This document shows positions 8,532 through 17,969 of a stretch of DNA of 64,000 nucleotides, one piece after another. The notes beneath the pieces were generated by a model. The model worked only from the letters and a program-made list of their open reading frames with translations, searched no databases and was not told the origin of the DNA. Position numbers and translations under genes: made by a program. This DNA comes from Prostheceraeus crozeri (lineage: Eukaryota > Platyhelminthes > Polycladida > Euryleptidae): positions 434,001-498,000 of the forward strand of contig CAJQUW010003381.1 of the NCBI GenBank assembly GCA_907163375.1. Reading direction: 5' to 3'. How positions within the stretch are numbered: the first letter of the stretch is position 1; each line of letters opens with the position of its first letter.

Positions 8532-8924
8532 TTACATATTGTCAATATTGGGGAAAGGAATCACTCTCTTCAGGTCAACTCGAACACATACTCTTGTCTT
8601 TTTGGGGGCACCAGGGCAGCGGCGGGGCGTGGCTGGATCTATTATGCTGAACTCCAGCGCAGTGGTCAAATCCCTTTCTTCAGGTTCCAAACGCACACAT
8701 ATCTTTTTCGTCCTTGTTTTTCGTGGAGCGTTACGAACGTGACTTCCACCACGTGTCTTTATTGTTATAAGAGCTTCCAGCGGTGTTTCGATGAAGCTCC
8801 TTAGAACCACGCTTTCATCATCTGATGATTCTGTAATCACGGGTCCTGTTCCCAACACTATGGGTTCGCATGGCGATTCCATCTCTTCGACAGGAGAAGC
8901 GGGAGGTGTTGTGGTACGTTCCAT
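8532..8924 (-). CDS. Small charged protein of unknown function
   Basis: The ATG at 8924 is preferred over the upstream one at 9002 because a TATATAAG box lies 94 bp upstream of it on this strand, and the longer start would overlap that box. The 130-residue product has a Pro/Glu/Ser-rich acidic first half (SSDDESVV) and a basic second half. The second half holds two related segments, APRKTRTKKICVRLEPEE and APKKTRVCVRVDLKR, an internal duplication. No homologue was recognised. It is divergently paired with the gene at 9166 and is likely an accessory protein of the Polinton, judging by position only. Confidence 0.5.
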   Translation of the reverse strand: MERTTTPPASPVEEMESPCEPIVLGTGPVITESSDDESVVLRSFIETPLEALITIKTRGGSHVRNAPRKTRTKKICVRLEPEERDLTTALEFSIIDPATPRRCPGAPKKTRVCVRVDLKRVIPFPNIDNM

Positions 8925-9010
8925 TTTTAATGTGATTAGAATAATATAGATAAAATAGCTATGGTACTTGAGGATTAGAACCTTTGATAAGAATTGGTAC
9001 ACAACTAGGA

Positions 9011-9018
9011 CTTATATA
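9011..9018 (-). promoter_or_regulatory. TATA box (TATATAAG), minus strand
   Basis: The plus strand reads CTTATATA, giving TATATAAG on the minus strand, 94 bp before the ATG at 8924. It is the mirror image of the box at 9080-9087. Confidence 0.6.
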
Positions 9019-9079
9019 CTTTTCAAACAAAGGAATTCCCAACAGCCAATCAGAGAGGTTCCGATTTTCCCTAAAGGGA

Positions 9080-9087
9080 TATATAAG
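9080..9087 (+). promoter_or_regulatory. TATA box (TATATAAG), plus strand
   Basis: TATATAAG lies 86 bp before the ATG at 9166, in the context GGGATATATAAGGATG. It is the same octamer as the minus-strand box about 62 bp away. Confidence 0.6.
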
Positions 9088-9165
9088 GATGTAATTGTTC
9101 CAATTAAGCAAGTTATAATCCTCGTGACTTGAGTAGACATTAAGAATCTATTACGAATCTATTTC

Positions 9166-9459
9166 ATGATGAGTACCCAGAAACAACTGTTCTGTTACCA
9201 AAATGAAAGCCAAGTAATTATGGGTGGATCGTTGGATGCGAAGGTTAATTTGTGTTGCGGATGCAAAGTGGAACTCTGGAAGACTTTAACAGTGACAGCA
9301 CTCCAAAGGAGAAAAGGACTGTCGGCGAAGTGCCCTATACACGAGTGTGATCACGACTTCACAAACAATGCAACATTCCTCGAATGGGCTGAGGACTTCT
9401 TGAAGTTAACGGAGTCCCCCGAGGGACGTGACTTACCTTCTTTCATTTTTTATGGTTAA
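9166..9459 (+). CDS. Small Cys/His protein of unknown function
   Basis: This 97-residue protein starts with MMSTQK at 9166. It contains CCGCKVEL and, ~25 residues later, CPIHECDHDF, a Cys/His pattern that could hold one zinc ion. An aromatic and acidic tail follows (FLEWAEDFL, FIFYG). A TATA box lies 86 bp upstream and AATAAATAAA lies ~115 bp downstream, so it looks like a complete short gene. No family was recognised. It forms a divergent pair with the gene at 8532-8924. Confidence 0.5.
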   Translation: MMSTQKQLFCYQNESQVIMGGSLDAKVNLCCGCKVELWKTLTVTALQRRKGLSAKCPIHECDHDFTNNATFLEWAEDFLKLTESPEGRDLPSFIFYG

Positions 9460-9782
9460 TTACACTTACATTGTAAACCTCTTGTTTTCATTTCGCAAAT
9501 TATGTAAATGGGATTCTGATTAGTAAATAATAGAACATTCATAACATAATTTCTGATCTGTAAACGCATTATGAAAATAAATAAAATTGTCATCATAGTC
9601 ACAATGGCCACAATTGTCGCATTTGAGCAAGCAGTCTCAAAACAAACACCTGTTTAAGTACCGAAATAGATGTTCGCATCCCTATTCTAATTCACATACT
9701 CTAATTCAATTTCGGAACAAGGCGTTCCGAATCATTGAGTATGATCTCAATTCGCCTATCAATCGGAACGCGGTTCCTATTT

Positions 9783-9886
9783 ACATGTTCCTATCCATGT
9801 TCGCATCCATTCGCAATTCGGAACATGTTCATATCCATGTTCGCATTCGCAATTCGGAACACATGTTCCTATCCATGTTCGTATCC
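9783..9886 (+). repeat. ~40-bp minisatellite, three copies
   Basis: Three units opening ACATGTTC(C/A)TATCCATGTTCG start at 9783, 9823 and 9861, separated by ATTCGCAATTCGGA-type spacers. Looser GGAAC/GTTCC pieces extend left to about 9660. Otherwise 9600-9930 holds no gene. Confidence 0.7.
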
Positions 9887-9930
9887 ACTATCAGTGCGTC
9901 CGCAATTCTAACTACTTTCGGTGACAATGG

Positions 9931-11333
9931 AGAGGTTGTTCTGTCTCTACTGTGTGATTTTTGGTCCTGAAGCTGTTGGTCACAATAAAGGACAGAACTT
10001 AGGAAAGCCAGCGGTTGAGCCCTTGTGACCAACTACTCCCGTCTCTTTGGTCGGGATGGCTATCTTGATACACATACGAAGAATGTCTATCATCAGAATT
10101 CGGTCCTTAAGGCGGAAGACTTCCTCAAAAGAGTAAAGAATCCTAGCCTCAAGATAGACAATCTTCTTGACTCCAGCAAAAGGCAGCAGATCTCGGAAAA
10201 CAGAGCCCGACTTGCTCCAATAGTTAAGACCATAGTTGAATGCGGACGAAATGGCTTGGCATTACGCGGTCATCGAGATCACGGTCAGTTGGCTCTGAAC
10301 GAACCCGAGGAACGAGACGGCAATTTCCGCTCCCTCCTGCGATTTCGCCACGACTCTGGTGATACAGCTGTCGCAATGATTGCCAATGCACCCAAGAATT
10401 CGGTGTACACTAGCCCCGAAATTCAGAACGAATTGAACGCCATCATAGGAGAAGAAGTGTCTGACAAAATACTGGCACGTATCAAGGCAGGAAAATTCTT
10501 CTCGGTGATTGCGGATGAGACAACAGATACGAGTCGGATTGAACAACTCAATGTGTGCCTAAGATATGTTCATGAAAGTAACATGCATGAGGACTTCATC
10601 AAGTTTGTCTCTGTCTCTGATTTGACCGGCAAAGGCCTTGCGAAGACCATTTTGCAAGAACTGGAGTCACTGGGTCTAGACACCAAGTATTTGATTGGTC
10701 AAGGATACGATGGAGCTAGTGCAATGAGCGATCAGTTCATTGGAGTTCAAGCCGAAATAAAGAACAACTGTCCCAATGCAACCTATGTTCACTGCAGCTC
10801 CCATTGCCTCAATTTGACCCTGTCAAAGGCCTCCAAATTGCAAAGGATTCGGAATTGTGTTGGCACCGTTTCGGAGACGGTGACCTTCATAAACTCATCA
10901 GCGAAGCGGCTACAGTCCTTCATCAGCGAAGTCGAGGAAGCTAACACTGCCACCAGCAGCCGAAAGAAGCGTCTCGTTCGTCTTTGCGAGACCAGGTGGA
11001 CGGAACGTCACGAAAGCATTCTTCGATTTCGGGAGCTATTTGATGAAGTCATCCACGTAAGTTTTCAAATCAGTCAGAATTTGTTTCATGTCCGATTTTT
11101 ACCCCTGTTTGAATGACTATTTGCATATTTTCTGCACCTTGCCTGTGACTACCGCGTCTGTAGAGAAGACATTCTCCTCTCTCAGATATCTCAAGTCTTA
11201 CTTGCGCAGCACGATGACAGATGAAAGATTAACAGGCCTTGCACGGATGTACATTCATCGAAACATTCCCATCGATATTTCATCTGTCATCGATAAGTTT
11301 TCCTTGAAATGTAGAAAAATTGTATTGAAGTGA
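9931..11333 (+). pseudogene. hAT transposase remnant (zinc-finger/DUF4371 type)
   Basis: The main frame (10025-11116) resembles the animal hAT group annotated as 52 kDa repressor of the protein-kinase inhibitor or ZMYM1-like. It has NYSRLFGRDGYLDTH, FFSVIADETTDTS (first catalytic Asp), IGQGYDGASAMS (second) and CSSHCLNLTLS, then LCETRWTERHES. Upstream in another frame, LFCLYCVIFGPEAVG looks like the end of the TTF-type zinc finger, so a frameshift lies near 10020. The C-terminal dimerisation domain (PVTTASVEKTFSSLRYLKSYLR, 11140-11333) is in a third frame. The ~200 residues that normally separate it from the DDE part are missing. A GTAAGT at 11058 could be a donor. The copy is inactive. Confidence 0.85.
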
Positions 11334-11617
11334 TTTCCCCTAATTTCATCGTTTTGATCCACACCTTTTAATCGGGAGCTTTTTTACTCAGTTAATTTCT
11401 GCAAATATACATGAATTTTAAAATCAATCATAAAGCGAGTTTTTTATGCAACGAGCATGCATGTACACGCATAGAACCTACATCATTTCAAAGAACTGTA
11501 GTTAACATAGGCCCATAATGCACTGTATGTTTTGAAATATCTTGTCATTCTGATTTCCAAAACCATACAGCATTCCATGCTGTTGGCTGGTCAGTCTAGG
11601 CCTAGGCCTATTTGTCG

Positions 11618-11990
11618 TATCCCTAGATGCCCGTTTTTGGATAAAACATGCATGATGCATGTATCACGGATAAATCCTATCAAGAAATTTCATTCCTTAT
11701 TAAGCAAAATGGTCATCTTTGATGTAGATATTACTATATTAATAATATCTAGCATTGTAAAGAGTGGGAAATGTATATAAAAATTACTCTGAATCTTAAT
11801 CTATTCGATGGTAAAATTGTAGATGCCACATGATTAAATCATCGATATTTCATTGACAAAACATGCATGCCTCATGAATGTAACATGCATGTCTCATGGA
11901 TACAACATGCATATCTCATGGACAAAACATGCATGAAAATCATGGATGAGAATCATGCATGTTTTATCCAAAAACGGGCATCTAGGGATA
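11618..11990. mobile_element. MITE with perfect 39-bp inverted termini
   Basis: Bases 11618-11656 (TATCCCTAGATGCCCG...) are the exact reverse complement of 11952-11990. The ends carry TA, which would fit a TA target, though no longer duplication is visible. Inside the right half, ACATGCATG recurs about every 24 bp (11860-11940). The 373-bp element has no ORF and lies in the hAT 3' region. The perfect arms suggest recent insertion or gene conversion. Confidence 0.75.
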
Positions 11991-13093
11991 AGTTTGTTAG
12001 GTCTACTTCACATATGTGTGCAATAGGCCTACATTTAGTTTGTGAATGTGTGTCCTCCGATGTTTCAACGGTACATTTTTTGAAAAATATGCCTTATTGT
12101 GCCTAAAATCATTTATATGCGTATAAAGCCTAAAAACTGAAAAACCTCGCCGCCTTCCCCCCGAAACGAAATCCTGGCTACGCTACTGCTCTCTACCTTT
12201 GGAGTATCGCGACCATTCTCGACGAGTTTTGGTGTCCTACTTCCATGAATTTTGACAGTCTGCTAGCTTAATTTTCATCCTTTGGCGCTCCACCCTTCCG
12301 GTTCATCGAATTACTCGAAAATCAGAGATTTCGCTCTCCTGTGGAGTACCTTCTGGCCTCCTGATTGGGTATTAGTCCTGCGCACACTCCTTACTTACCG
12401 ACTGCCCGGCTGTTTTGTACGCTGTCTCTCCTTGTGTTCATCCCGCTGCATTATCAACATTTTCATAACCTCGCTTCCTTCCGTTTCTGTGAATTATCAT
12501 CTGCCTCGCCTCGACCAACTCATCACCTTTACTTGACCTGTTCCTGGCTCCTCCATCGAAGGCCTACGTAACGTCTCCCGCTACCCCCAAGTGAGAATCG
12601 CAGGTTGACTTTTTTTTGCTGTTGCCTCACCGCTGCTGCTGCCGCTGTCAATGATCGCACACTGCATATGTGGGACCCTGTCGCCGGCTGCCTCTCTCTT
12701 CCCAATAACAAGTCATCGTGTTCTCTCGCACACTTATCAAAGACTGACTTCAGAGTATGACCTTTGCCCTAAGTCTCTATGTTCGAATTCCCATCCTTGA
12801 TACAAGCGACAAGGATTGTGACCTGTTTTATCAATCGTTCTCATTCATCCTAATCTGAACCTGTATTTTCCAGCTCTGTCTTTCGTTGAATTTGTATTAC
12901 AAATCTTTCCATAATTTCTATGCAACTTTGTGTATTTTGCAATTTGCATGATATCTCTCCATAAGAGCTTTAACTGCTACTCCCAGTCTAAATATCAAAT
13001 TATTTGTATTGCATGCATGTTCAGACCGTAATCGCTAGCCTCTATCACGCCTACTGTATAGTAAGCTTAGAAGTTTGAACTCTCCTTGACTCA

Positions 13094-14160
13094 ATGAGCT
13101 CTTCCAACCCCTCCAAATTTTGTTGGTGTCATAAGCCAGACCATAACGCTACTGTTGAATGTTTTCTATGTAGACATGAGATACATTACGAATGCCTTGG
13201 TATTTCTATATTGGAATTTAGTCATCTGATGAACCAAGATTCTATGGTCTCTATATATGTAGATCGTGCCTACCCAAGGCGAAAAAAAGTGTCCGCGAAA
13301 ACCTGACGAAGTCCACCCCCGGTTCTTCTTTGATTGAGTTCAAACAAAGTGTATATGATGCCTTGATGAGCCCCATACATTCAGTTAGGATGGACATGGC
13401 CGACTTCGAAAAGGCAATCGACGTGCGTATGGTCAATTTTGAAACGAAAATAATGTCGTCAATAGTTGGACTTACAACTTCCATCAACAAGCAAGTCTCC
13501 ACTTACGCTGAGAAAGCTTTATCACCTCCAGCTCCCCTAACTACAGTGAATTCACTACACACTAGTGATAGTACTATGCCCCGTAACAGACAAAAGCCGA
13601 GACTCGCCGACCCTTCAGGAAGTCTGTTGGTATCGAAAGTCAAAGACCCAAAACGCTTCGTGCCAGCACTTATTAAAAAGACGATTGCTCAAGCGCGTCC
13701 TCAAGCTATATCACGAATAAGTCATGCACGAATCTTGCAAAAGAGTGGTATTCTCCTCATTGAGGCCAATACTCCCGAAGACAGAGACCAACTTCTCACT
13801 GGATGGCTACAAAACTTTTTTGGAGATACAGCTCAAATTCTTCCTATGAACCATCAAGCTTCAAGAAATGGGCAATCATCAGCGGAATCGATGAAGACGC
13901 CAGCATGAGCAACTCAGAGACCAAATACAACTTGAATTTGATCAAACTGAAAACTTCCAGTTCATGCTCAAGAGAGAGGGAAGTAAGCGCAAAGCCATAC
14001 AATTCAGTGTAAACGATCAAAATCAGTACACTAGACTTATATCGCTAGGATGTTACGCAGACCTATGCCACCATTGAGTCCATCCTTTGATTTGACGCCC
14101 CATTCGTTGCTACAACTGCCAACGTTTTGGTCATGTCGCAGCTGTTGGCAAATCCGAGGT
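13094..14160 (+). pseudogene. LINE ORF1 with PHD-like finger and zinc knuckle
   Basis: ORF1 opens with a PHD-type finger (FCWCHKPDHNATVECFLC, EIHYECLGI). Its last CxxC pair (ICRSC) continues in another frame after a frameshift near 13245. A helical segment follows (FKQSVYDALMS to YAEKALS), then a domain of the PRE_C2HC/RRM-like kind (VSKVKDPKRFVPALIKKT to LLIEANTPEDRDQLL). A further frame switch near 13850 leads to SFKKWAIISGIDED. Near 14110 a retroviral-type knuckle CYNCQRFGHVA remains. PHD plus knuckle ORF1 proteins occur in CR1/Jockey-group LINEs. The protein would bind LINE RNA. At least two frameshifts break it. Confidence 0.7.
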
Positions 14161-14815
14161 TTGCTTACAAACATAGACAATCTTAGAATTGACATGATTT
14201 CTAAACGACCAAGCTACGTTTTTGTCTCCGAAACTTTCCTATCGTGTAGTATACCCGACAAAGTCTTGAACATTGATGGCTACTGCTTCATCAGAAAAGA
14301 CAGCGGTTCATTTAGAGGAGGTCTACTCATGTACGCTAAAATCAACGATACTTCCTGGGAGCGTATCAATAACTTGGAGACAGATAGCTTTGAAAATTTT
14401 TTGGTTAAAAATCTCCTTTACCAATGCAGAACTTCTAACCTGCTTTGCTTATCGCCCGCCTTCTTCATCCATGGACATACTAAATCATATCCGCAATTCA
14501 CTGGACACCCACAAGTCTCGTTTCGACACTTCACCCCTAATCATCGATGACTTCAATTGCCATAACTCTGCCTGGCTTGACACCGAAACCACTGATCGCA
14601 ATGGTTTACTTCTGGAATACTTCTGCACTGAACTGGGTCTCTCACAATTAGTCCAATCTGTTACTCGAATTCCAGACAATCATCTTTCTAAACTTGATCG
14701 CTAACTTGATCGCTCATTGATCTTGTATTATCGCCTGACAGAGATCTCTATAATGAAGTGTCAGTTAAGCCTCCTATTGGTAGTTCAGATCACTGTCTCA
14801 TTGAGATCTGTTGCT
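14158..14815 (+). pseudogene. LINE ORF2, AP-endonuclease part
   Basis: Fragments of the exonuclease-endonuclease-phosphatase domain are readable in three frames. They are LTNIDNLRIDMISKRPSYVFVSETFL (catalytic Glu in SET), IDGYCFIRKD, LIIDDFNCHNSAWLD (DFN) and IGSSDHCLIEI (SDH). The first ~40 residues of the domain are missing, since the text jumps from the ORF1 knuckle to LLTNIDNL. Frameshifts separate the pieces, and TGA or TAA codons interrupt near 14705-14715. The domain nicks target DNA for target-primed reverse transcription. It stops at the Crypton insertion and resumes at ~19510. Confidence 0.8.
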
Positions 14816-15204
14816 GTACATCAGTTATTGCACCACAGTTATGGTGCATATGTCACCACAGTTTTGTAAATTCATGGTGAAACGGAATCATTGAAATCAC
14901 TTACACCACACTTTCATACCCACTTTTGACCGTCAGCGTCAGGAGATCTTCAGATCAGGAGCAGCAGCCAAATCGTCTTTGGCAGCAGTTGAATTCATGT
15001 CTTTTAGTGACCGACAGTGGCTATCTACTCACTCACTTGGTATAATACAAAGTCAGCATGCTATTCGGTCATCATTGATGACTGAAATTTCTGCAGTGAA
15101 GATGTGTGGCGATTCAAGATTCTCGATCATGTCATCTCAGCACATAAATCAAGTCGTGTTTAACCCTAGAACGTACAAAATTATTTTCTACGTTTTAGTA
15201 CAAA

Positions 15205-15223
15205 TGAGGTCATTTTGACCTCA
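15205..15223. promoter_or_regulatory. Subterminal palindrome, left end of piggyBac
   Basis: TGAGGTCA-TTT-TGACCTCA lies 41 bp inside the left terminus. It is probably a transposase-binding subterminal repeat, and it equals the consensus oestrogen-receptor-type palindrome AGGTCA-N3-TGACCT. Confidence 0.65.
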
Positions 15224-15404
15224 CGTAATTTAAGGAATATTTTTGACATTAGATAATACTTTAGAATTGTATTGTTATAAGAAGCGATAGGAAATCATGT
15301 CCCCTTTGCTATAATTACTTGATTATAAATAAATCAAAGTACTCCATTGACTAATAGTGTATTTTACACAAATATGAATTTTTATACGAACTGTCAAATA
15401 AAAT

Positions 15405-17031
15405 CTAACTACAACAGTTCAAACAAAAATGGTTGGATTCCAATGTATGTCTTCCGCACACGAACTTCTTGCATGAAAAGCAAATGCTTTGTGTTTTATT
15501 GCGATTGCCTTTGTCGCAGAAATTGCAGTTTCCACGTTTCCTTGAGCTGGCACATTGGGTTACCGTGTGTGTAGGAAGTGGAATCGAGGATCGCCTTTCC
15601 TTTAGGCACTCAAGCAAATTGGTTGCAACCTCATGAATAAAAAGAAATCGAGATGATTGATTTGATATCTCTTTCCACAGGACAAAGGCGTTCAGCATAG
15701 TAATATCGAGTATGTTGCAAAATACGGCCAACGGCCATCGACGGGAAGCCATTTTAGTAGAAAAATGTCGTAGCATTTGGTCAACCGTATCTACACCGCC
15801 TTTCTTTTTGTTATATTCAAGAATGATGTGAGGCTTTTTCTTTTGTGTGGAGTTATCGATAGCCGATGAATACCTCGAAGAAGTCATGAGCACTACGTTC
15901 TTATTGCGCTTTGGGATATAACTCACCATGGTTGCTTCTCCTTCAGAATGGAATGCAAACACTGACGAATATTGTTCACAATTTGCGGTAGATTTCATTT
16001 CAGTCGGAATCTCCCTTTTGTTTGAGCGAATGGTTCCGAGAAGTGTCATGTCTTTCTCTCTCAACTTCCTTGCCAACTTCAGAGAGGTGAAGAAATTGTC
16101 GGTGACAACTTCACACCCACTATTGTTGAACGGTTCAACGAGCTGAAAGACTGTTGATTCTCCGACTGTCCCTGTTCTTACACTGGTTTCTTTTTTTCCA
16201 AGATATGGAGAGATAGTCAATACATAATGACTTTCTGCATCGGCAGCAATCCAAAACTTTATTCCAAATTTCGATGGTTTGTTAGGCATATATTGAAGAA
16301 AAGTACATCGATTTCTTGACGGAAAAGTTGCTCGTCAACTGTTATAGTCTCGTGCGGCCAATAAAGGCGAAGTATAGTGCTCTGGAATTTCGTGAAAAGT
16401 TCTCTTATGGGAGCAAATTTGTCATTTCTGAATCTTGCATTCCTCAGAGCCCGGTCATCAAAACGAAGGACGCGAAGTAAAAGCTTCAACCGCTGAAATC
16501 CCATGGTCCGCGGGAAAATTGGTCTTCCAAATTCCTTATTCCATAGGTGCTGTAGTGGCTCGTTAGTGCCTTGATAGAGTACATAAGTCCAATAAACGCG
16601 GAAAGTTCAATAGAGTCCGTTTTAACGAAAGAATCTCCACAAAGACGTTGTCCCTCCAGATTAGTAGAATCAACGATAAGCTGCAACATACCGTCATTGA
16701 AAATTGCTTTCCATGCGTCGACGGACGTGTTGATTCTTTGCAAAGCATATCTCGTTGCACCACCTTCTTGTCTCAAAATATCTTCTCGTCTGGCTCGACC
16801 TCGTGTTTCTGAAGGATTTCTTGTCCAAGAGTCACCGCTTGGAGATATGAAATCTGGTTCTGATTCGATGTCCTCGTGTAGTTCGCTATCAGCTTCACTT
16901 TCGTCGTCGATGTATTCTTCAATATTGAGCTCGCCTTCACTCATAGAATCATCACTGGGATCTTCCACTACATCTAATGTCTCTTCAATTAGTCTTGCAG
17001 CTTGCTCTTCACAATACACACGACGAGGCAT
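15405..17031 (-). pseudogene. piggyBac transposase, two frameshifts
   Basis: The start MPRRVYCEEQAARLIEETLD at 17031 is preferred over the upstream ATG because an acidic N-terminal region (EYIDDESEADSELHED) is usual for the family. The DDE domain has WIAADAESHY, EVVTDNFFTSLKLARKL and NKKKGGVDTVDQM, which carry the expected Asp positions. It ends in a Cys/His-rich domain (CNFCDKG, CFSCKKFVCGRH, CLNCC) that binds the termini in piggyBac. Two frameshifts, near 16490 (after RGPWDFSG) and near 16320 (after QLF), split the ~545-codon frame. All domains are otherwise present, so inactivation is recent. Confidence 0.92.
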
Positions 17032-17770
17032 TATAACCGATATGAACTTTGATGTCTTGCTTTGTTCTATTTGTAATCGGAATGACTGAGATATCAATGA
17101 TTCGGTGGGAACACAGAGATAGATTGGGTGGGTGGGCGTCTGTTTGCCTAGAGAAGACGTAGCAGCGAATTCTATTGTTGGTGACGGCAACAGCCAGTTC
17201 TCACCTGACCTGCTGACTTGACAATGCGACAATACACCAGGTGAAGGCGCTAAGCGCGATGAAGGATTTCGCATTCATAGTGTGTCAATAGCATTGAGAC
17301 GGTGGTAGTGTGGTACTCAACTTCGATCGCCTGCTAAATCCTACAATTTTGTTCGAACACCCTCGCATGATCGAGAAGAATTGTAGAAGAAGATCTGAAT
17401 TTTCAACTGCCACTGGAATAATTGGAATCGGACAGTCCTTTTGGAATCTACAGCCACCCGCGTCTACATCTGGTCCCTGCTATCCTCTGTATAAACACAA
17501 CCACAGAAGCAACCCAAGATATCTACTTTATCACAGCAGATTGATAAGAACCATTCAAATTTCGAAAATATATTATTTTATCGAAAATATATATCAAAGC
17601 TTGTCACAGTCACAGATACTTCACGATGTTATCAATCTAAACGTAAATAAAAATGCAGTTTCAATAAAATTTTTGTTGAGTAGTTATTGAAATTTATGTT
17701 GTAATGCATTAGCAATGATATAAGATGCAATTACATTGGCATATATAGAAATATGTGTGATCATATACCA

Positions 17771-17789
17771 TGAGGTCAAAATGACCTCA
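17771..17789. promoter_or_regulatory. Internal palindrome copy in piggyBac right arm
   Basis: TGAGGTCA-AAA-TGACCTCA is the same 8-bp palindrome with a different 3-bp centre, about 195 bp inside the right end. Confidence 0.6.
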
Positions 17790-17950
17790 TAGATTACAAA
17801 AACGTAGATTTACTTCACAATCGATATCTATGTCCATTCAAATAAATTTGATAATTTAAACTTGATAACAATGCTGAAATATTAAAAGTCACGAAAGATC
17901 AGCTTTGAAATGTTTAATTCCTAGAAAATATCCGAAAATGAAAAATGTGA

Positions 17951-17969
17951 TGAGGTCAAATTGACCTCA
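17951..17969. promoter_or_regulatory. Subterminal palindrome, right end of piggyBac
   Basis: TGAGGTCA-AAT-TGACCTCA ends 15 bp from the right terminus. With the copies at 15205 and 17771 it makes three exact repeats of the arms with variable centres. Confidence 0.65.

Larger units (their letters stand above)
1..9600. mobile_element. Polinton/Maverick virus-like element, right-hand part
   Basis: The stretch holds a capsid-type jelly-roll protein, an adenain-like cysteine protease and a protein-primed family B DNA polymerase. This set is the hallmark of Polintons and the related adintoviruses. The plus-strand capsid block (1-2006) converges on a minus-strand block (TBP-like, PC4-like, PolB). 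Two small divergent genes follow, and I attribute them to the element only by proximity. The integrase and packaging ATPase expected in the family are not in view and probably lie left of base 1. No terminal inverted repeat was recognised, so the right boundary near 9.6 kb is a guess. The long reading frames in view look whole, so the copy is probably fairly young. Confidence 0.8.
9900..12188 (+). mobile_element. Degraded autonomous hAT transposon
   Basis: Transposase remains at 9931-11333 are followed by a right terminus at about 12157-12188 ending ATCCTGGCTACGCTACTG. Its reverse complement is the CAGTAGCGTAGCCAGGAT terminus known from hAT families. The same terminus closes the element at 37605-39484. 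The left terminus was not found, so the start is approximate. A MITE (11618-11990) sits in the 3' untranslated part. Confidence 0.7.
12189..14815 (+). mobile_element. CR1/Jockey-type LINE, 5' half
   Basis: This is the 5' part of a LINE whose 3' half continues at 19510 after a Crypton insertion. 12189-13093 has no gene and is C/T-rich in its first part, fitting a 5' untranslated region. ORF1 and the endonuclease part of ORF2 follow. The exact 5' end is not defined. Confidence 0.75.

Noticed and set aside
9940-9949. GTCTCTAC as the left 8-bp duplication of the hAT ending at 12188 (right flank CTCTCTAC)
   Set aside because: No CAGTGGCG-type terminus follows it and it lies inside coding-like sequence, so the 7 of 8 match is probably chance.
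12760-12810. TTCGAATTCCC as a tRNA B box
   Set aside because: No A box or cloverleaf could be built around it.
16571-17089. 172-codon plus-strand ORF rich in Ser/Leu
   Set aside because: It is the antisense shadow of the acidic N-terminal region of the piggyBac transposase, where GAA/GAT codons read as Ser and Leu.
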